This document shows, piece after piece, positions 55,335 to 64,000 of a stretch of DNA of 64,000 bases (position 1 is its first letter; each line of letters opens with the position of its first letter). Source of the DNA: Puniceicoccales bacterium (lineage in GTDB: Bacteria > Verrucomicrobiota > Verrucomicrobiia > Opitutales > UBA953); the NCBI GenBank assembly GCA_031256995.1, contig JAIRPL010000047.1:62001-126000 (forward strand), read 5' to 3'. The position numbers and the translations under genes were made by a program. The notes beneath the pieces were generated by a model. It ran no database searches and was not told the DNA's origin. It saw nothing but the letters and a program-made list of their open reading frames with translations.

Positions 55335-58300
55335 TCAGGACGGGGAAAGGTTCGCGGCGAGATTCTTGCGGGCGGCGGCCACGGAAACACCCTTGCGATG
55401 CGCATAGTCGGCAAGCTGGTCCTCGCCGATGGCGCCTATTGGAAAATAGCGCGATTCGGGATGCGCAAAAACAAGGCCGCATGTGGATGCCTGCGGACGC
55501 ATCATGCAGGTCTCGGTGAGGGTGACGCCAATCCGGGCATCCGGCGCAAGAAGGCGCCAAAGGGCGCGTTTCTCCGTGTGGTCGGGGAGGATGGGGTAGC
55601 CGATGGCGGGCCGGATCCCGACGGTCTTTCCGACCCCGCGGGCGGGCGGCTCCTGCGCGCCCACAGGCTGGCCCACGATCTGGCAATCCGGCCGCCCGAC
55701 GCCGCCGGGCACCCCCCAGTAGTCGCGAAGAATGCGGGCATGCAGCCATGCGGTCGCGGCCTCGGCAAAACGGATGTTGAGCGTCTGGACAAGCAGCGCG
55801 CGATAGGGATCGCCGGCGTCTTTGAGGGCGGTGGCATGCTCCTCAATCTCGTTCCCCGTGGTGACCACAAAAGTGCCAAGGTAATCCGGCCGCGCCGGGT
55901 CGAGAAAATCGGCGGGTGAAAACGCGAAAAATCCATCGGCGCCTGGCCTGGCGGACGCCTGAGGCGGCGTTTGCGAGGAAGTCTCCAACGCCGCCCCCGC
56001 GCCGCCCGCCGCGCCATTTTCCCCATTCCGGGCGACGCATTGCTGGCGGAGGAAGTGAAACGCCGCCAGGGGGGGGGAGGCCATCGTCCCGGCATCGGCA
56101 GGCGTGGCGTGCAAATAAACGCTGTCGCCATGGCGCCGGGCGGGGTGGATGCCAAAAACCCCGCGCGGGCGGAGGCGCCCGTTCGCAAGAATGTCATCCA
56201 GCTCGCGCATGGCGTCGGCATGAAGCTGGCGCGCCGCCTCGCCCTTCTCCGGATCGTCCAGGATGCGGGGATGGGCGCCACCCAGCCTCCATGCGTAAAA
56301 AAACATGCGCCAGTCAAGAAGCGGCAGGAGCGCGGCGGGCGGGATGTCGACGCCATGGATGCCGGGAACTCGCGGAACGACGGGGGGATGGGCGGCGAAA
56401 TCGGGGACAAAGGCCCGCGCCCGCGCCTCTTCCAACGAAAGAAGCCTGGAGGAAAGGGACGGCGGCCTGCCACCCGCGCAGGCGGCGGCCGATCCGCCGG
56501 GCGGCGCGATTCCGGAGACCGGCGCGCCCCCCGGCCCGGGCGCAACGGGAGCGGCCGGCGCCACGGACGCGCCCCCGTTCCCGGCGCAAAGGGCGGCCTG
56601 CGCGGACCGGACGGAGGCGAAGGCCTCCGCACGGGTGGCAGGATTGAGCAGGGGGGCGTAGGCGGCGGACACAAGCGAGGCATCCGCCGTGTGGACGACG
56701 ACCCCGGCGGGATACAGCGGAGCGAGCTTGAGGGCGGCGTGGAGCCTGGAGGTGGTCGCGCCCCCCACGGCCAGTGGAATGGTGAAGCCCTGGCGCTGCA
56801 TCTCGGCGGCAACGCGGGCCATCTCATCCAAGGACGGCGTGATGAGTCCGGAAAGCGCCACGATGTCGGCATTCTCCCGGCGCGCGGCCTCAAGGATCGT
56901 CTCGCATGGCACCATGACGCCGAGGTCGACAACACGGTAGCCATTGCACTGAAGGACAAGCCCGACGATGTTCTTCCCGATGTCGTGGACATCGCCCTTG
57001 ACGGTGGCAAGGACGACCGTCGGTTGCCGGAGGGCCGGCGCGGCGGCATCCGCCCGCGTCTCCATGTGGGGGGCAAGCACGGAGACGGCCTGCTTCATCA
57101 CACGGGCGGACTTGACGACCTGCGGGAGGAACATTTTGCCCGCGCCAAAGAGTTCGCCGACAACCTTCATGCCCTCCATCAGCGGCCCCTCGATGACGGA
57201 CAACGGGCGCCCCAGCGCAAGGCGCGCCTCCTCAATGTCGGCCGCCACATGGTCGGTGACGCCATGAACGAGGGCATGGGCGATGCGCGCGGAAAATGGC
57301 TGCGCGCGCCACCCGGCGTCCGGCGCGCCAACGGCCACGCCGCCCGTCGCGGCGCCCCCCCCCTCCTCCGCCTTCCGGTTGAAGCGCGGGGCGGCGGCGG
57401 CAAGGCGCTCGGTCGCATCCGGCCGCCGGTTGAGCAGCACGTCCTCGACGAGGGCCAACAGCTCCGGCTCGACATCGGCGTAGTCCACAAGCAGGCCCGG
57501 GTTGACGATGGCCATGTCCATCCCGGCGGCGACGGCGTGGTGAAGGAAGGCCGCGTGCATGGCCTCGCGCACGGGATTGTTGCCCCGGAACGCAAAGGAG
57601 ACGTTGGACAGGCCCCCGGAATAGCGCGCGAACGGCAGGCGCTGGCGCAGCACGCGGATGGCCTCGACGAAGTCCACGGCATAGCTGGCATGCTCCTCGA
57701 TGCCCGTGCCCACGGTGAGCACGTTGCAGTCAAAGACGATGTCCTCCGCGGGGAAACCATCGGCGACGAGCAGCCCGTAGGCCCGCTCGCAGACACGGAC
57801 CTTGTCGGCAAGCGTCGCGGCCTGCCCCCGCTCGTCAAAGGCCATGACAACCGCCGCGGCCCCGTGGCGCCGCAGCAGGCGCGCGCGCCGCAGGAAGGAC
57901 GCCTCGCCCTCCTTCAACGAAATGGAGTTGGCGATGCATTTCCCCGGCACGCAGCGCAGGCCGGCCTCGATCACCTCCCATTTCGAGCTGTCGAGCATGA
58001 GCGGCACGCGCGCAATGTCAGGCTCGGCCGCCAGCAGGTTCAGGAAACGCGTCATGCAGGCCGGCCCGTCGAGCAATCCCTCGTCAAAATTGATGTCGAG
58101 CACATGCGCCCCGGCGGACACCTGCTGGCGCGCGATGCCAAGCGCGGCATTGAAATCGCCGGCGGCGACAAGCTTCCTGAACCTTGGCGAGCCGGTGACA
58201 TTGGTCCGTTCGCCGACAAGGACAAACGGGGCGGCGGTCCGCCCGGGACCGGCGTCCGCCACGCGCCCCGTCTCGGCCGCCCACGGACTCCCCTGCGGCG

Positions 58301-59423
58301 CCGAATACGCCACGTTGAAGGCCTCCAGGCCGCTCATGCGCAGGGCGCCCGCAAGTACGGGCGGCGTGCGCGGGGCATGCCGCTCGGTGGCCCGACGGAT
58401 GGCGCGGATATGCGCGGGAGTCGTGCCGCAGCAGCCGCCGAGGATGTTCACCAGCCCCGCGCGGGAAAACTCGCGCAGCGCCATCGCCGTGTCCTCCGGC
58501 CCCTCGGGGAAGCCGCCCGGCGCGAGCGGATCGGGAAGGCCCGCGTTGGGATGGCAGGACACCAGGCAATCCGCCTTGGCCGCCAGCTCCTCGATGAACG
58601 GGCGCATGGCCGCCGCGCCCATCGCGCAATTCATCCCCACGGCGAGCGGCCTGGCGTGTCGCACGCTGTTCCAGAAGGCCTCCGTGGTCTGCCCCGTCAA
58701 CGTGCGCCCCGACTGGTCGGCCAGCGTGCCCGAGATGATGACGGGGACGCGCCAGCCGCGCGCGGCAAACTCCTCGTCAAAGGCAAACAGGGCCGCCTTG
58801 GCGTTGAGCGTGTCAAAGATGGTCTCAAGCAGGAGCAGGTCCGCCCCCCCCTCAAGCAGCGCGGCGGCCTGCTCGCGGTAGGCCTCGCGCAGCTCGTCGA
58901 AGGTGATTTCCCGCGCGCCCGGGTCATCCACGTCGCGCGAGAGCGAAAGCGTCCTGCCCGTCGGCCCGACGTCCCCCGCCACCCAGCATTCGCGGGGCGC
59001 CCCGGCGGACAGCGCCTTTTCCTCCGCCTCGCGCGCGGCCGCGGCGGCCAGGCGCGCGGCCTCGAAGTTGATCTCCCGCGCGACATCCCCCAACCCATAC
59101 TCGGCCTGGGCCACGCGCGTCGCCGAGAACGTGTTTGTCTTCGTGATGTCGGCGCCGGCCTCAAAATAGTCCCGGTGTGTCTCGCGGACGGCGTCCGGTT
59201 GCGTGAGCACCAGCACGTCGTAGTTTCCACGGATCTCACGCCCATGCCCGGCAAAACGGGCGCCGCGAAAGTCGGCCTCGTCAAACCCGCGCCGCTGCAA
59301 CAGCGCCCCCCATGATCCGTCCAGATAGCCGATGCGGGTGCGCAGGAGCGCCTCAAGCCGGCGCCCTTTCTCGGAAAGAGGGAGCTTGTGTGTGGAGGAA
59401 ATGTTGGCGGTGAGTTCCGTCAT
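55335..59423 (-). CDS. metH: Cobalamin-dependent methionine synthase
   Basis: 1362 residues with all four modules. Homocysteine domain: zinc cysteines in GMNCAMGA and [11 protein letters not shown] (~328). Folate domain: [12 protein letters not shown] and [12 protein letters not shown]12 domain: DVHDIGKN (~808), His ligand of cobalt, with the cap helices before it. Activation domain: [19 protein letters not shown] and [19 protein letters not shown] near the end, for reductive reactivation with SAM. Pro/Ala/Gly-rich insertions (~925-975 and ~1110-1140) enlarge it beyond the usual ~1230. Start at [10 protein letters not shown]; upstream frame not conserved. A run of nine C lies inside it. Confidence 0.96.
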   Translation of the reverse strand: MTELTANISSTHKLPLSEKGRRLEALLRTRIGYLDGSWGALLQRRGFDEADFRGARFAGHGREIRGNYDVLVLTQPDAVRETHRDYFEAGADITKTNTFSATRVAQAEYGLGDVAREINFEAARLAAAAAREAEEKALSAGAPRECWVAGDVGPTGRTLSLSRDVDDPGAREITFDELREAYREQAAALLEGGADLLLLETIFDTLNAKAALFAFDEEFAARGWRVPVIISGTLADQSGRTLTGQTTEAFWNSVRHARPLAVGMNCAMGAAAMRPFIEELAAKADCLVSCHPNAGLPDPLAPGGFPEGPEDTAMALREFSRAGLVNILGGCCGTTPAHIRAIRRATERHAPRTPPVLAGALRMSGLEAFNVAYSAPQGSPWAAETGRVADAGPGRTAAPFVLVGERTNVTGSPRFRKLVAAGDFNAALGIARQQVSAGAHVLDINFDEGLLDGPACMTRFLNLLAAEPDIARVPLMLDSSKWEVIEAGLRCVPGKCIANSISLKEGEASFLRRARLLRRHGAAAVVMAFDERGQAATLADKVRVCERAYGLLVADGFPAEDIVFDCNVLTVGTGIEEHASYAVDFVEAIRVLRQRLPFARYSGGLSNVSFAFRGNNPVREAMHAAFLHHAVAAGMDMAIVNPGLLVDYADVEPELLALVEDVLLNRRPDATERLAAAAPRFNRKAEEGGGAATGGVAVGAPDAGWRAQPFSARIAHALVHGVTDHVAADIEEARLALGRPLSVIEGPLMEGMKVVGELFGAGKMFLPQVVKSARVMKQAVSVLAPHMETRADAAAPALRQPTVVLATVKGDVHDIGKNIVGLVLQCNGYRVVDLGVMVPCETILEAARRENADIVALSGLITPSLDEMARVAAEMQRQGFTIPLAVGGATTSRLHAALKLAPLYPAGVVVHTADASLVSAAYAPLLNPATRAEAFASVRSAQAALCAGNGGASVAPAAPVAPGPGGAPVSGIAPPGGSAAACAGGRPPSLSSRLLSLEEARARAFVPDFAAHPPVVPRVPGIHGVDIPPAALLPLLDWRMFFYAWRLGGAHPRILDDPEKGEAARQLHADAMRELDDILANGRLRPRGVFGIHPARRHGDSVYLHATPADAGTMASPPLAAFHFLRQQCVARNGENGAAGGAGAALETSSQTPPQASARPGADGFFAFSPADFLDPARPDYLGTFVVTTGNEIEEHATALKDAGDPYRALLVQTLNIRFAEAATAWLHARILRDYWGVPGGVGRPDCQIVGQPVGAQEPPARGVGKTVGIRPAIGYPILPDHTEKRALWRLLAPDARIGVTLTETCMMRPQASTCGLVFAHPESRYFPIGAIGEDQLADYAHRKGVSVAAARKNLAANLSPS

Positions 59424-60295
59424 GTCTGGAGGGGATCGGCAAAAAGGCGGCAGTGAAGCAAACACCCCAATCCCAAGACAAGCATCCTGCGCAAGGCCTC
59501 GCGCGCGCGCCCTTTCGTCCGTGGAAAATTCCTCAATCCAATTTTTCCCTCGTTTGACACCAGGGTACTCCCACCGGGAAAAAAAGAACCGGCGTCTTGG
59601 ACATGCACCACGGCACACTCACGTTCCGTGGAAATAAATACATGTCCAAGAACACCGAAATTGGTTCGCAGGAGGTCCTGCAAAAGACGTACGCAAGAAA
59701 GACGCAACGTGGGGGAGGTGGCAAGCCATTTTTGATTTTAATTCGTAAAAAAATTTTCCGGCTCCCGCGCCTCTCCCCGGCGTGCGGCGCCCCCGGCAGG
59801 TCGCGGAACGCGCTCATCCGTGAAAATAAAAATCGTCATCCTGGAAAAATTTGAAATTTCCCCGTTTTCATCCGCAAAACCCCCGCGCCAAATCCACGCC
59901 AATCCGCATCGCCCAAACCTTTTCCCCGCCCACAAAGCTCCCGCGCATGGTCCGCACGCCACTTTTGTGATTTGGAATGGACGGGGCGCCAGGAGGGCGG
60001 CCGGCGCTTCCGCCTGCGCCACGGCGTTCCAGATCGTTTGAACATTCCACGGCATCCCACCCTACAGACTTGCGCGGGGCGGCGCGGGAGTGCCGCGCCC
60101 CGGGAAACGTGCCGCGCGACGCGGCGTGCAATGTGACGCGGCATTCAAGCCAGCCCCTTCCACGCACTTCGCCCCCCCTTTTGGGGATTGTGAAATGACC
60201 GGAAAAATGTAACCGCAGGCCCTTGAGTTCACGCTGGTTCCGTTTTTTTGTCAGCGCCTCCCGCGCCCTCCTCCAACCCCCTCGAAAAACGCCCT
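59424..60295. other. 872-base non-coding region with metH leader
   Basis: No supported gene on either strand. The left part is the metH leader, with a nested hairpin at 59596-59650, a palindrome GCAGGAGGTCCTGC at 59668-59681, and a T-rich run on the minus strand (59577-59587). The middle (59740-59870) is mixed AT-rich; the right (60060-60150) is very GC-rich with imperfect hairpins. The plus-strand promoter for the PA14 gene should lie at its right end. Confidence 0.55.
59596..59650 (-). promoter_or_regulatory. Nested hairpin in metH leader
   Basis: Outer arms CTTGGACATG / CATGTCCAAG pair perfectly (10 bp) and inner arms CCACGG / CCGTGG (6 bp) are separated from them by an asymmetric internal loop. 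On the minus strand TTCTTTTTTT follows seven bases after the outer stem, about 165 bases before the metH start. It could be an attenuator or part of an RNA switch. It does not match a cobalamin, SAM or SAH riboswitch that I can recognise. Confidence 0.45.
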
Positions 60296-61789
60296 ATGCC
60301 GACCGACCACAACTTTCTCCCGCCTGTCCCTTCCCTGCCGCCGCTGCCCCCCTTGGAGCCTGAGTCCGACCCGCCCCATCCATCCCAAGCACCGGAAACG
60401 AACGATCTCCCGGAACCAGACGCCCTTCCACCGCAGCACGCGGACGCCGGTCTGCCGCACCCGCAAGAGGAACCCTTCCTCCCCGAGGCCGCCGCCCCGG
60501 ATCCCGCCGCCGGCGCCGCCCTTGATGCCGCGGCGCTTTCCGAAAACCTCGGCTCATTCAGGCGTTTTTGGCGGAAATACGGCGGGGACAGTTTCCTGAT
60601 CTCCGTCGGCGTTCACGCCATTCTTGCCATCATCGCCGTCACCTGGGTTGTCTCGGTCGTCGTCATCAATGACAAGAGGGACAACAGGATCGACACCGGC
60701 GCCGGCGGTGGCAACAGAGGCGACCGCGTGACCATGTCGGAGCACCGTGTGAAGCCCAGAAACGCCCGCAACATGGCGCGCTCAAGCATGAAACTCATGA
60801 GCAAGGCCGCCACCTCGACCGTTTCGTTGCCGGAAATGCCAAACCTAAGCATTTCCTCCCTGCAAAGCGGCCCGCTCGGAGGCGCCACCTCAAAGGGCCT
60901 TGATGGAGGCGCCGGGGGGGGGCCTGGAGGGGGGATCGGCCCCGGAAGCGGCGTCGAACGCCACTTTGTCTCCGTGTTCGGCATCACGCGCCCCGGTTCC
61001 AACGCCCTGGAAGGCACGCTCTACGACCTGAAACGCTCCCGGAACGGGACCGACCTCTACGTCCACACCAACCAGGGCGCGCGCATGAACGAAATGAGGA
61101 AAGCCTACCAGGCCTTTGTCCGCACCGGCCTGAACAAGGTGACTTTCGACAGCCATTACCTCTCCGCCAAGGTCAAGCTCTACACCCCCGACATCTTCAT
61201 CCCGCCACTGATGGCCGAGATGGCCCCCCGGGCCTTTGATTGCGAAAAGGAAATCTCCGCCCCCGGGTGGCTTGCCTATTACGAGGGGTACATCACACCT
61301 CCCAAGACCGACGCCTACCGCTTCGCCGGGATGGGGGATGACGGAATGCTTGTCGCCATCAACCGCCAGGTGAAGCTCTGGGCGCCGTGGACACAGGCAG
61401 GAATGCAGACTTGGATAAAACCGCAAAAAGACTGGGAACCCAAGGGCGCCCATCTCCCCCAAGGCAGATTGCCCGGCCTCGGGCGCGGCGGACGCTACTA
61501 CGGAAGCTGGTTCAACATGAGCAAGGGAAACACCTACTTCGTCCAGATCGTCATCGCCGAAAGCGCCGGCGGCCTGTTCTCCTCGGAGCTGATGATCCAG
61601 CAGAAAAGCCAGAACCCCGAGAATCTCCCCAGCAACGCCGTCCCGCTCCCAATCTTCAAACTCGCCCCCCTTTCGCCGGAGGCGATCAAGGCCAAGCAAA
61701 AAACCTGGATGAAATGGACGCATGATGGCCCGAATTTCGGCCTTGAGGCCAACGGCCTGAAACCACGCCCTGGAAGCTTCTCCCGGTGA
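60296..61789 (+). CDS. PA14-domain membrane-anchored protein
   Basis: 497 residues. A ~95-residue Pro-rich cytosolic N-terminus, one membrane helix (FLISVGVHAILAIIAVTWVVSVVVI), then a Gly-rich spacer with GGGPGGGIGPGSG. The extracytoplasmic part has a PA14-like carbohydrate-binding segment: GWLAYYEGYITPPKTDAYRF, GMGDDGMLVAINRQ, then FNMSKGNTYFVQIVIAE. Such proteins recur in Verrucomicrobia and Planctomycetes; the exact job is unknown. The Pro-rich N-terminus plus single helix resembles a TonB plan in reverse, so a link to energy-transducing or type II-like systems is possible but unproven. Confidence 0.7.
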   Translation: MPTDHNFLPPVPSLPPLPPLEPESDPPHPSQAPETNDLPEPDALPPQHADAGLPHPQEEPFLPEAAAPDPAAGAALDAAALSENLGSFRRFWRKYGGDSFLISVGVHAILAIIAVTWVVSVVVINDKRDNRIDTGAGGGNRGDRVTMSEHRVKPRNARNMARSSMKLMSKAATSTVSLPEMPNLSISSLQSGPLGGATSKGLDGGAGGGPGGGIGPGSGVERHFVSVFGITRPGSNALEGTLYDLKRSRNGTDLYVHTNQGARMNEMRKAYQAFVRTGLNKVTFDSHYLSAKVKLYTPDIFIPPLMAEMAPRAFDCEKEISAPGWLAYYEGYITPPKTDAYRFAGMGDDGMLVAINRQVKLWAPWTQAGMQTWIKPQKDWEPKGAHLPQGRLPGLGRGGRYYGSWFNMSKGNTYFVQIVIAESAGGLFSSELMIQQKSQNPENLPSNAVPLPIFKLAPLSPEAIKAKQKTWMKWTHDGPNFGLEANGLKPRPGSFSR

Positions 61790-61957
61790 TCACCGGGCAA
61801 AAACACGCGGCACACGCCGGCGCCGGGGATTTTTCACCCGATGCCGGCGCCGTGCGCGCCCTCCCCGGCCTGTTTCGTTGACTTGGGGAGGTCGCGCCCT
61901 ACCCTCGCGCGCCCAACAAAACAACCCGTCGTACAACCTGCGCACAACACATCCACT

Positions 61958-63583
61958 ATGGGCGAACTTAACGGCTACCTAAAATACTTTCGCGAGTCAG
62001 GCGAGGACACCGCGCCTCTCGAACGGCTGGATAACTGGAAGGAGTTCCACGGGCACCTCGACGAGGCAAGGCTGCGCAGGCAGGCCGCGCGTTGCATGAA
62101 CTGCGGAACCCCGTTTTGCCACGCCGGGCGCGCCAACGCCCACACCGCCAACATGGCCACGGGCTGCCCGCTGCACAACCTCATCCCCGATTTCAACGAC
62201 TTCGTCTGCAATGGGCACTGGGAGCAGGCCTACCGGCTTCTCTCCCGCACCAGCTGTTTTCCCGAGTTCACCTCGCGGGTCTGCCCCGCCCCTTGCGAGA
62301 CGGCAGGCTGCAATCTCAATGACATCAGCACCCCGCCCGTCACCATCAAGGACATTGAATACGCCATCATCGAAAAGGCGTGGGAGGAAGGCTGGGTCGA
62401 ATCGGGCGCGCACCCCGCGCCGACAGGCAAGAGGGTGGCCGTCATCGGCAGCGGTCCGGCGGGCCTCGCCGCAGCCATGCAACTGAACTCCGCCGGGCAC
62501 AAGGTGACAGTCTACGAACGCTCCGACCGCCCGGGCGGCCTCCTCATGTACGGCATTCCGAACATGAAGATCGACAAGGGAGTCATCCTGAAACGCGTGG
62601 GGCTGCTCAAGAAAAACGGGGTCGAATTCGTGTGCGGCGCCGATGTCGGGGGCGCCCTGGACATACGGGAACTCGACGCCCGCGAAAAATTTGACGCCAT
62701 CATACTGGCCACGGGGTCCACGCTCCCGCGGGACCTCCAGGTCGAGGGGCGCGAACTCAAGGGCATACACTTCGCGGTGGACTACCTCACCGAGGCCACA
62801 AAATCCCTCCTGGACAACCGTGCCCCGCGGATCACCGCATCCGGGAAACAGGTCGTCGTCATCGGCGGCGGCGACACCGGCAATGACTGCACCGGCGCCT
62901 CGTTGCGCCAGAACAACCCGGACAATGACGCCACCCAGCGCCACACCGACGCCACCCTGAAAACCGTCCTGCGCGAGCAAAGCCAGAATGGCGCCGCGCT
63001 TGTCACCCAGCTCGAGATCATGCCCAAGCCGGACAGGACGCGGGACCCGCATGGCGCCGCCAACCCCTGGCCCCAATGGCCCAAGGTGCTGAAAACCGAC
63101 TACGGCCAGCACGAAGCTATCGAGGTGCAAAAGGAGTTCGCGCGCAAACACGGCCGGAAAATGGAGGACGAAGCCGCCGACCCGCGCCGCTGGCTCACCA
63201 CCGTCAAGAGATTCACCGGCGACGCCGACGGCAACGTCACAGGGGTCGTCACCGTGAAGGTCGCCTGGGGCAGGAACGAAAAAGGCGTGTTCGGCCCCAT
63301 TGAATCCCCCGGCACCGAGGAGCACATCCCCGCGCAACTGGTGCTGCTGGCAATGGGTTTCACCGGCCCGCAACAAAAACTGCTCAAGGATCTTGGCGTC
63401 GAGATCGACCCGCGCGGCAACGCCAGGGCCGCGCACGAGGACCACCGCACCAGCAACCCCAAGGTGTTCGCCGCCGGGGACTGCCGCCGCGGCCAGAGTC
63501 TCGTTGTCTGGGCCATGAACGAGGGCCGGGCCGCCGCGCGCGAATGCGATCGCTTCCTCATGGGCGAGACCACCCTTCCATGA
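61958..63583 (+). CDS. gltD: Glutamate synthase small (beta) subunit
   Basis: 541 residues. The N-terminal Fe-S region has RCMNCGTPFCH, GCPLHN, and CPAPCETAGCN cysteine clusters; then FAD site AVIGSGPAGLAAAMQLN, YERSDRPGGLLMYGIPNMKIDK, the NADPH site VVIGGGDTGNDC, and the C-terminal FAAGDCRRGQSLVVWAMNEGR. It passes electrons from NADPH to the large subunit that makes glutamate. gltB is not in the window. It is somewhat longer than E. coli GltD (~470) owing to loops around residues 335-435. Confidence 0.94.
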   Translation: MGELNGYLKYFRESGEDTAPLERLDNWKEFHGHLDEARLRRQAARCMNCGTPFCHAGRANAHTANMATGCPLHNLIPDFNDFVCNGHWEQAYRLLSRTSCFPEFTSRVCPAPCETAGCNLNDISTPPVTIKDIEYAIIEKAWEEGWVESGAHPAPTGKRVAVIGSGPAGLAAAMQLNSAGHKVTVYERSDRPGGLLMYGIPNMKIDKGVILKRVGLLKKNGVEFVCGADVGGALDIRELDAREKFDAIILATGSTLPRDLQVEGRELKGIHFAVDYLTEATKSLLDNRAPRITASGKQVVVIGGGDTGNDCTGASLRQNNPDNDATQRHTDATLKTVLREQSQNGAALVTQLEIMPKPDRTRDPHGAANPWPQWPKVLKTDYGQHEAIEVQKEFARKHGRKMEDEAADPRRWLTTVKRFTGDADGNVTGVVTVKVAWGRNEKGVFGPIESPGTEEHIPAQLVLLAMGFTGPQQKLLKDLGVEIDPRGNARAAHEDHRTSNPKVFAAGDCRRGQSLVVWAMNEGRAAARECDRFLMGETTLP

Positions 63584-63704
63584 CCCAAGGCGGGGGGGCG
63601 GATGCCACGACACGGGCGCGCCATCGCGGCGCCCCCCGCCTCCTCCATTTTTTCGCCGCTCCAACCGCCCTTCCTTCCCTCTGCGACCCCCACATTGCCA
63701 CATT

Positions 63705-64000
63705 ATGAGATACGACATCTGCGTGCTCGGCCTCGGATACATCGGCCTGCCCACGGCCTCCATCTTCGCCGCGCGCCGCAAGCGCGTCCTCGGGGTGGAC
63801 ATCGCCCCCGGCGTCGTGGAGACCATCAACCAAGGGAAAATCCACATTGAGGAGCCGGATCTGGATGTGCTCGTGAAAGCCGCCGTCCAAAGCGGAAACC
63901 TGAGCGCCACCACCGCGCCGGCCCCGGCGGACACCTACATCATCGCCGTCCCCACCCCCTTCACCATCGCCCCCGACGGCGCGCGCAAACCCGGGCTCGC
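63705..64000 (+). CDS. UDP-sugar dehydrogenase, WecC-like (partial)
   Basis: 98 complete codons, then cut by the window edge. N-terminal VLGLGYIGLPTASIFAARRK is the NAD-binding motif of UDP-glucose/UDP-N-acetylmannosamine dehydrogenases. It is followed by VLGVDIAPGVVETINQGKIH and EEPDLDVLV, with HIEEP closer to WecC-type members than to Ugd, and AVPTPF. It oxidises a UDP-sugar to the uronic acid for surface polysaccharide. The specific substrate cannot be fixed from this fragment. Confidence 0.85.
   Translation, partial: MRYDICVLGLGYIGLPTASIFAARRKRVLGVDIAPGVVETINQGKIHIEEPDLDVLVKAAVQSGNLSATTAPAPADTYIIAVPTPFTIAPDGARKPGL

Noticed and set aside
55971-59315. Open frame of 1114 codons on plus, opposite metH
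   Set aside because: Arg/Gly-rich low-complexity shadow; metH motifs are complete on minus.
59424-59760. Cobalamin, SAM or SAH riboswitch before metH
   Set aside because: No B12 box and no SAM or SAH core sequence could be found in either orientation.
59597-59854. Possible 85-residue plus-strand protein in the metH leader
   Set aside because: TTG start, no homology I recognise, and the first part overlaps the perfect hairpin, which explains the sequence better.

Overview
The window comes from a GC-rich Gram-negative bacterium. The gene set suggests Verrucomicrobiota, probably an Opitutaceae-like lineage: a very large autotransporter with Pmp-like repeats, an ExbBD operon, a PA14-domain membrane protein, meso-diaminopimelate-type MurE, MenA and cobalamin-dependent MetH. 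This placement is an inference from gene content; no rRNA gene is present. Many genes lack a clear Shine-Dalgarno sequence, so several starts were chosen from family alignment or from gene overlap.

Layout. 1-3.7 kb: 5' part of an autotransporter, minus strand, cut by the left edge. 3.9-13.6 kb: dnaX (with a strong internal frameshift signal), then a minus-strand DUF47-PiT-recD2 operon, an aldose epimerase and rpoN on plus, and an M14-like peptidase on minus. 14-17.3 kb: an ABC-F ATPase, tRNA-Ala(GGC) with its terminator, and menA, all minus. 17.85-24 kb: a short dcw cluster, mraZ-rsmH-ftsL-ftsI-murE, broken off by a lone convergent nuoH. 25.3-32.3 kb: ade, ribH, nusB, nadB, then exbB-exbD and a lipoprotein that appears to carry two more ExbD-like periplasmic domains.

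32.4-55.0 kb is an accessory surface-polysaccharide island, all on minus and visibly more AT-rich than its surroundings. It holds six glycosyltransferases (five GT2, one GT8), a truncated GT2, a polyol-phosphate transferase with an IspD/TarI-type cytidylyltransferase, a Wzx-like flippase, an FAD oxidoreductase of the UDP-galactopyranose-mutase type and CDP-glucose 4,6-dehydratase. It also holds two nearly identical AAA-ATPase/PD-(D/E)xK genes in direct orientation about 9.3 kb apart, and alkD and NlpE-like genes. At 49.5-53.6 kb there is a tandem pair of large integral membrane (GT-C-like) proteins, each with a (CTCTT)n pentanucleotide repeat inside the coding sequence. One copy (9 units) is in frame; the other (7 units) is out of frame. 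This is the hallmark of slipped-strand phase variation and is the most interesting feature here.

55.3-64 kb returns to core genes: metH with a structured leader, an 870-base non-coding stretch, a PA14 membrane protein, gltD, and the start of a UDP-sugar dehydrogenase cut by the right edge.

Together the island looks like a locus for making, exporting and varying a surface glycan. It is shaped by three separate duplications (ATPase pair, GT2 pair, GT-C pair) and bounded by housekeeping genes.
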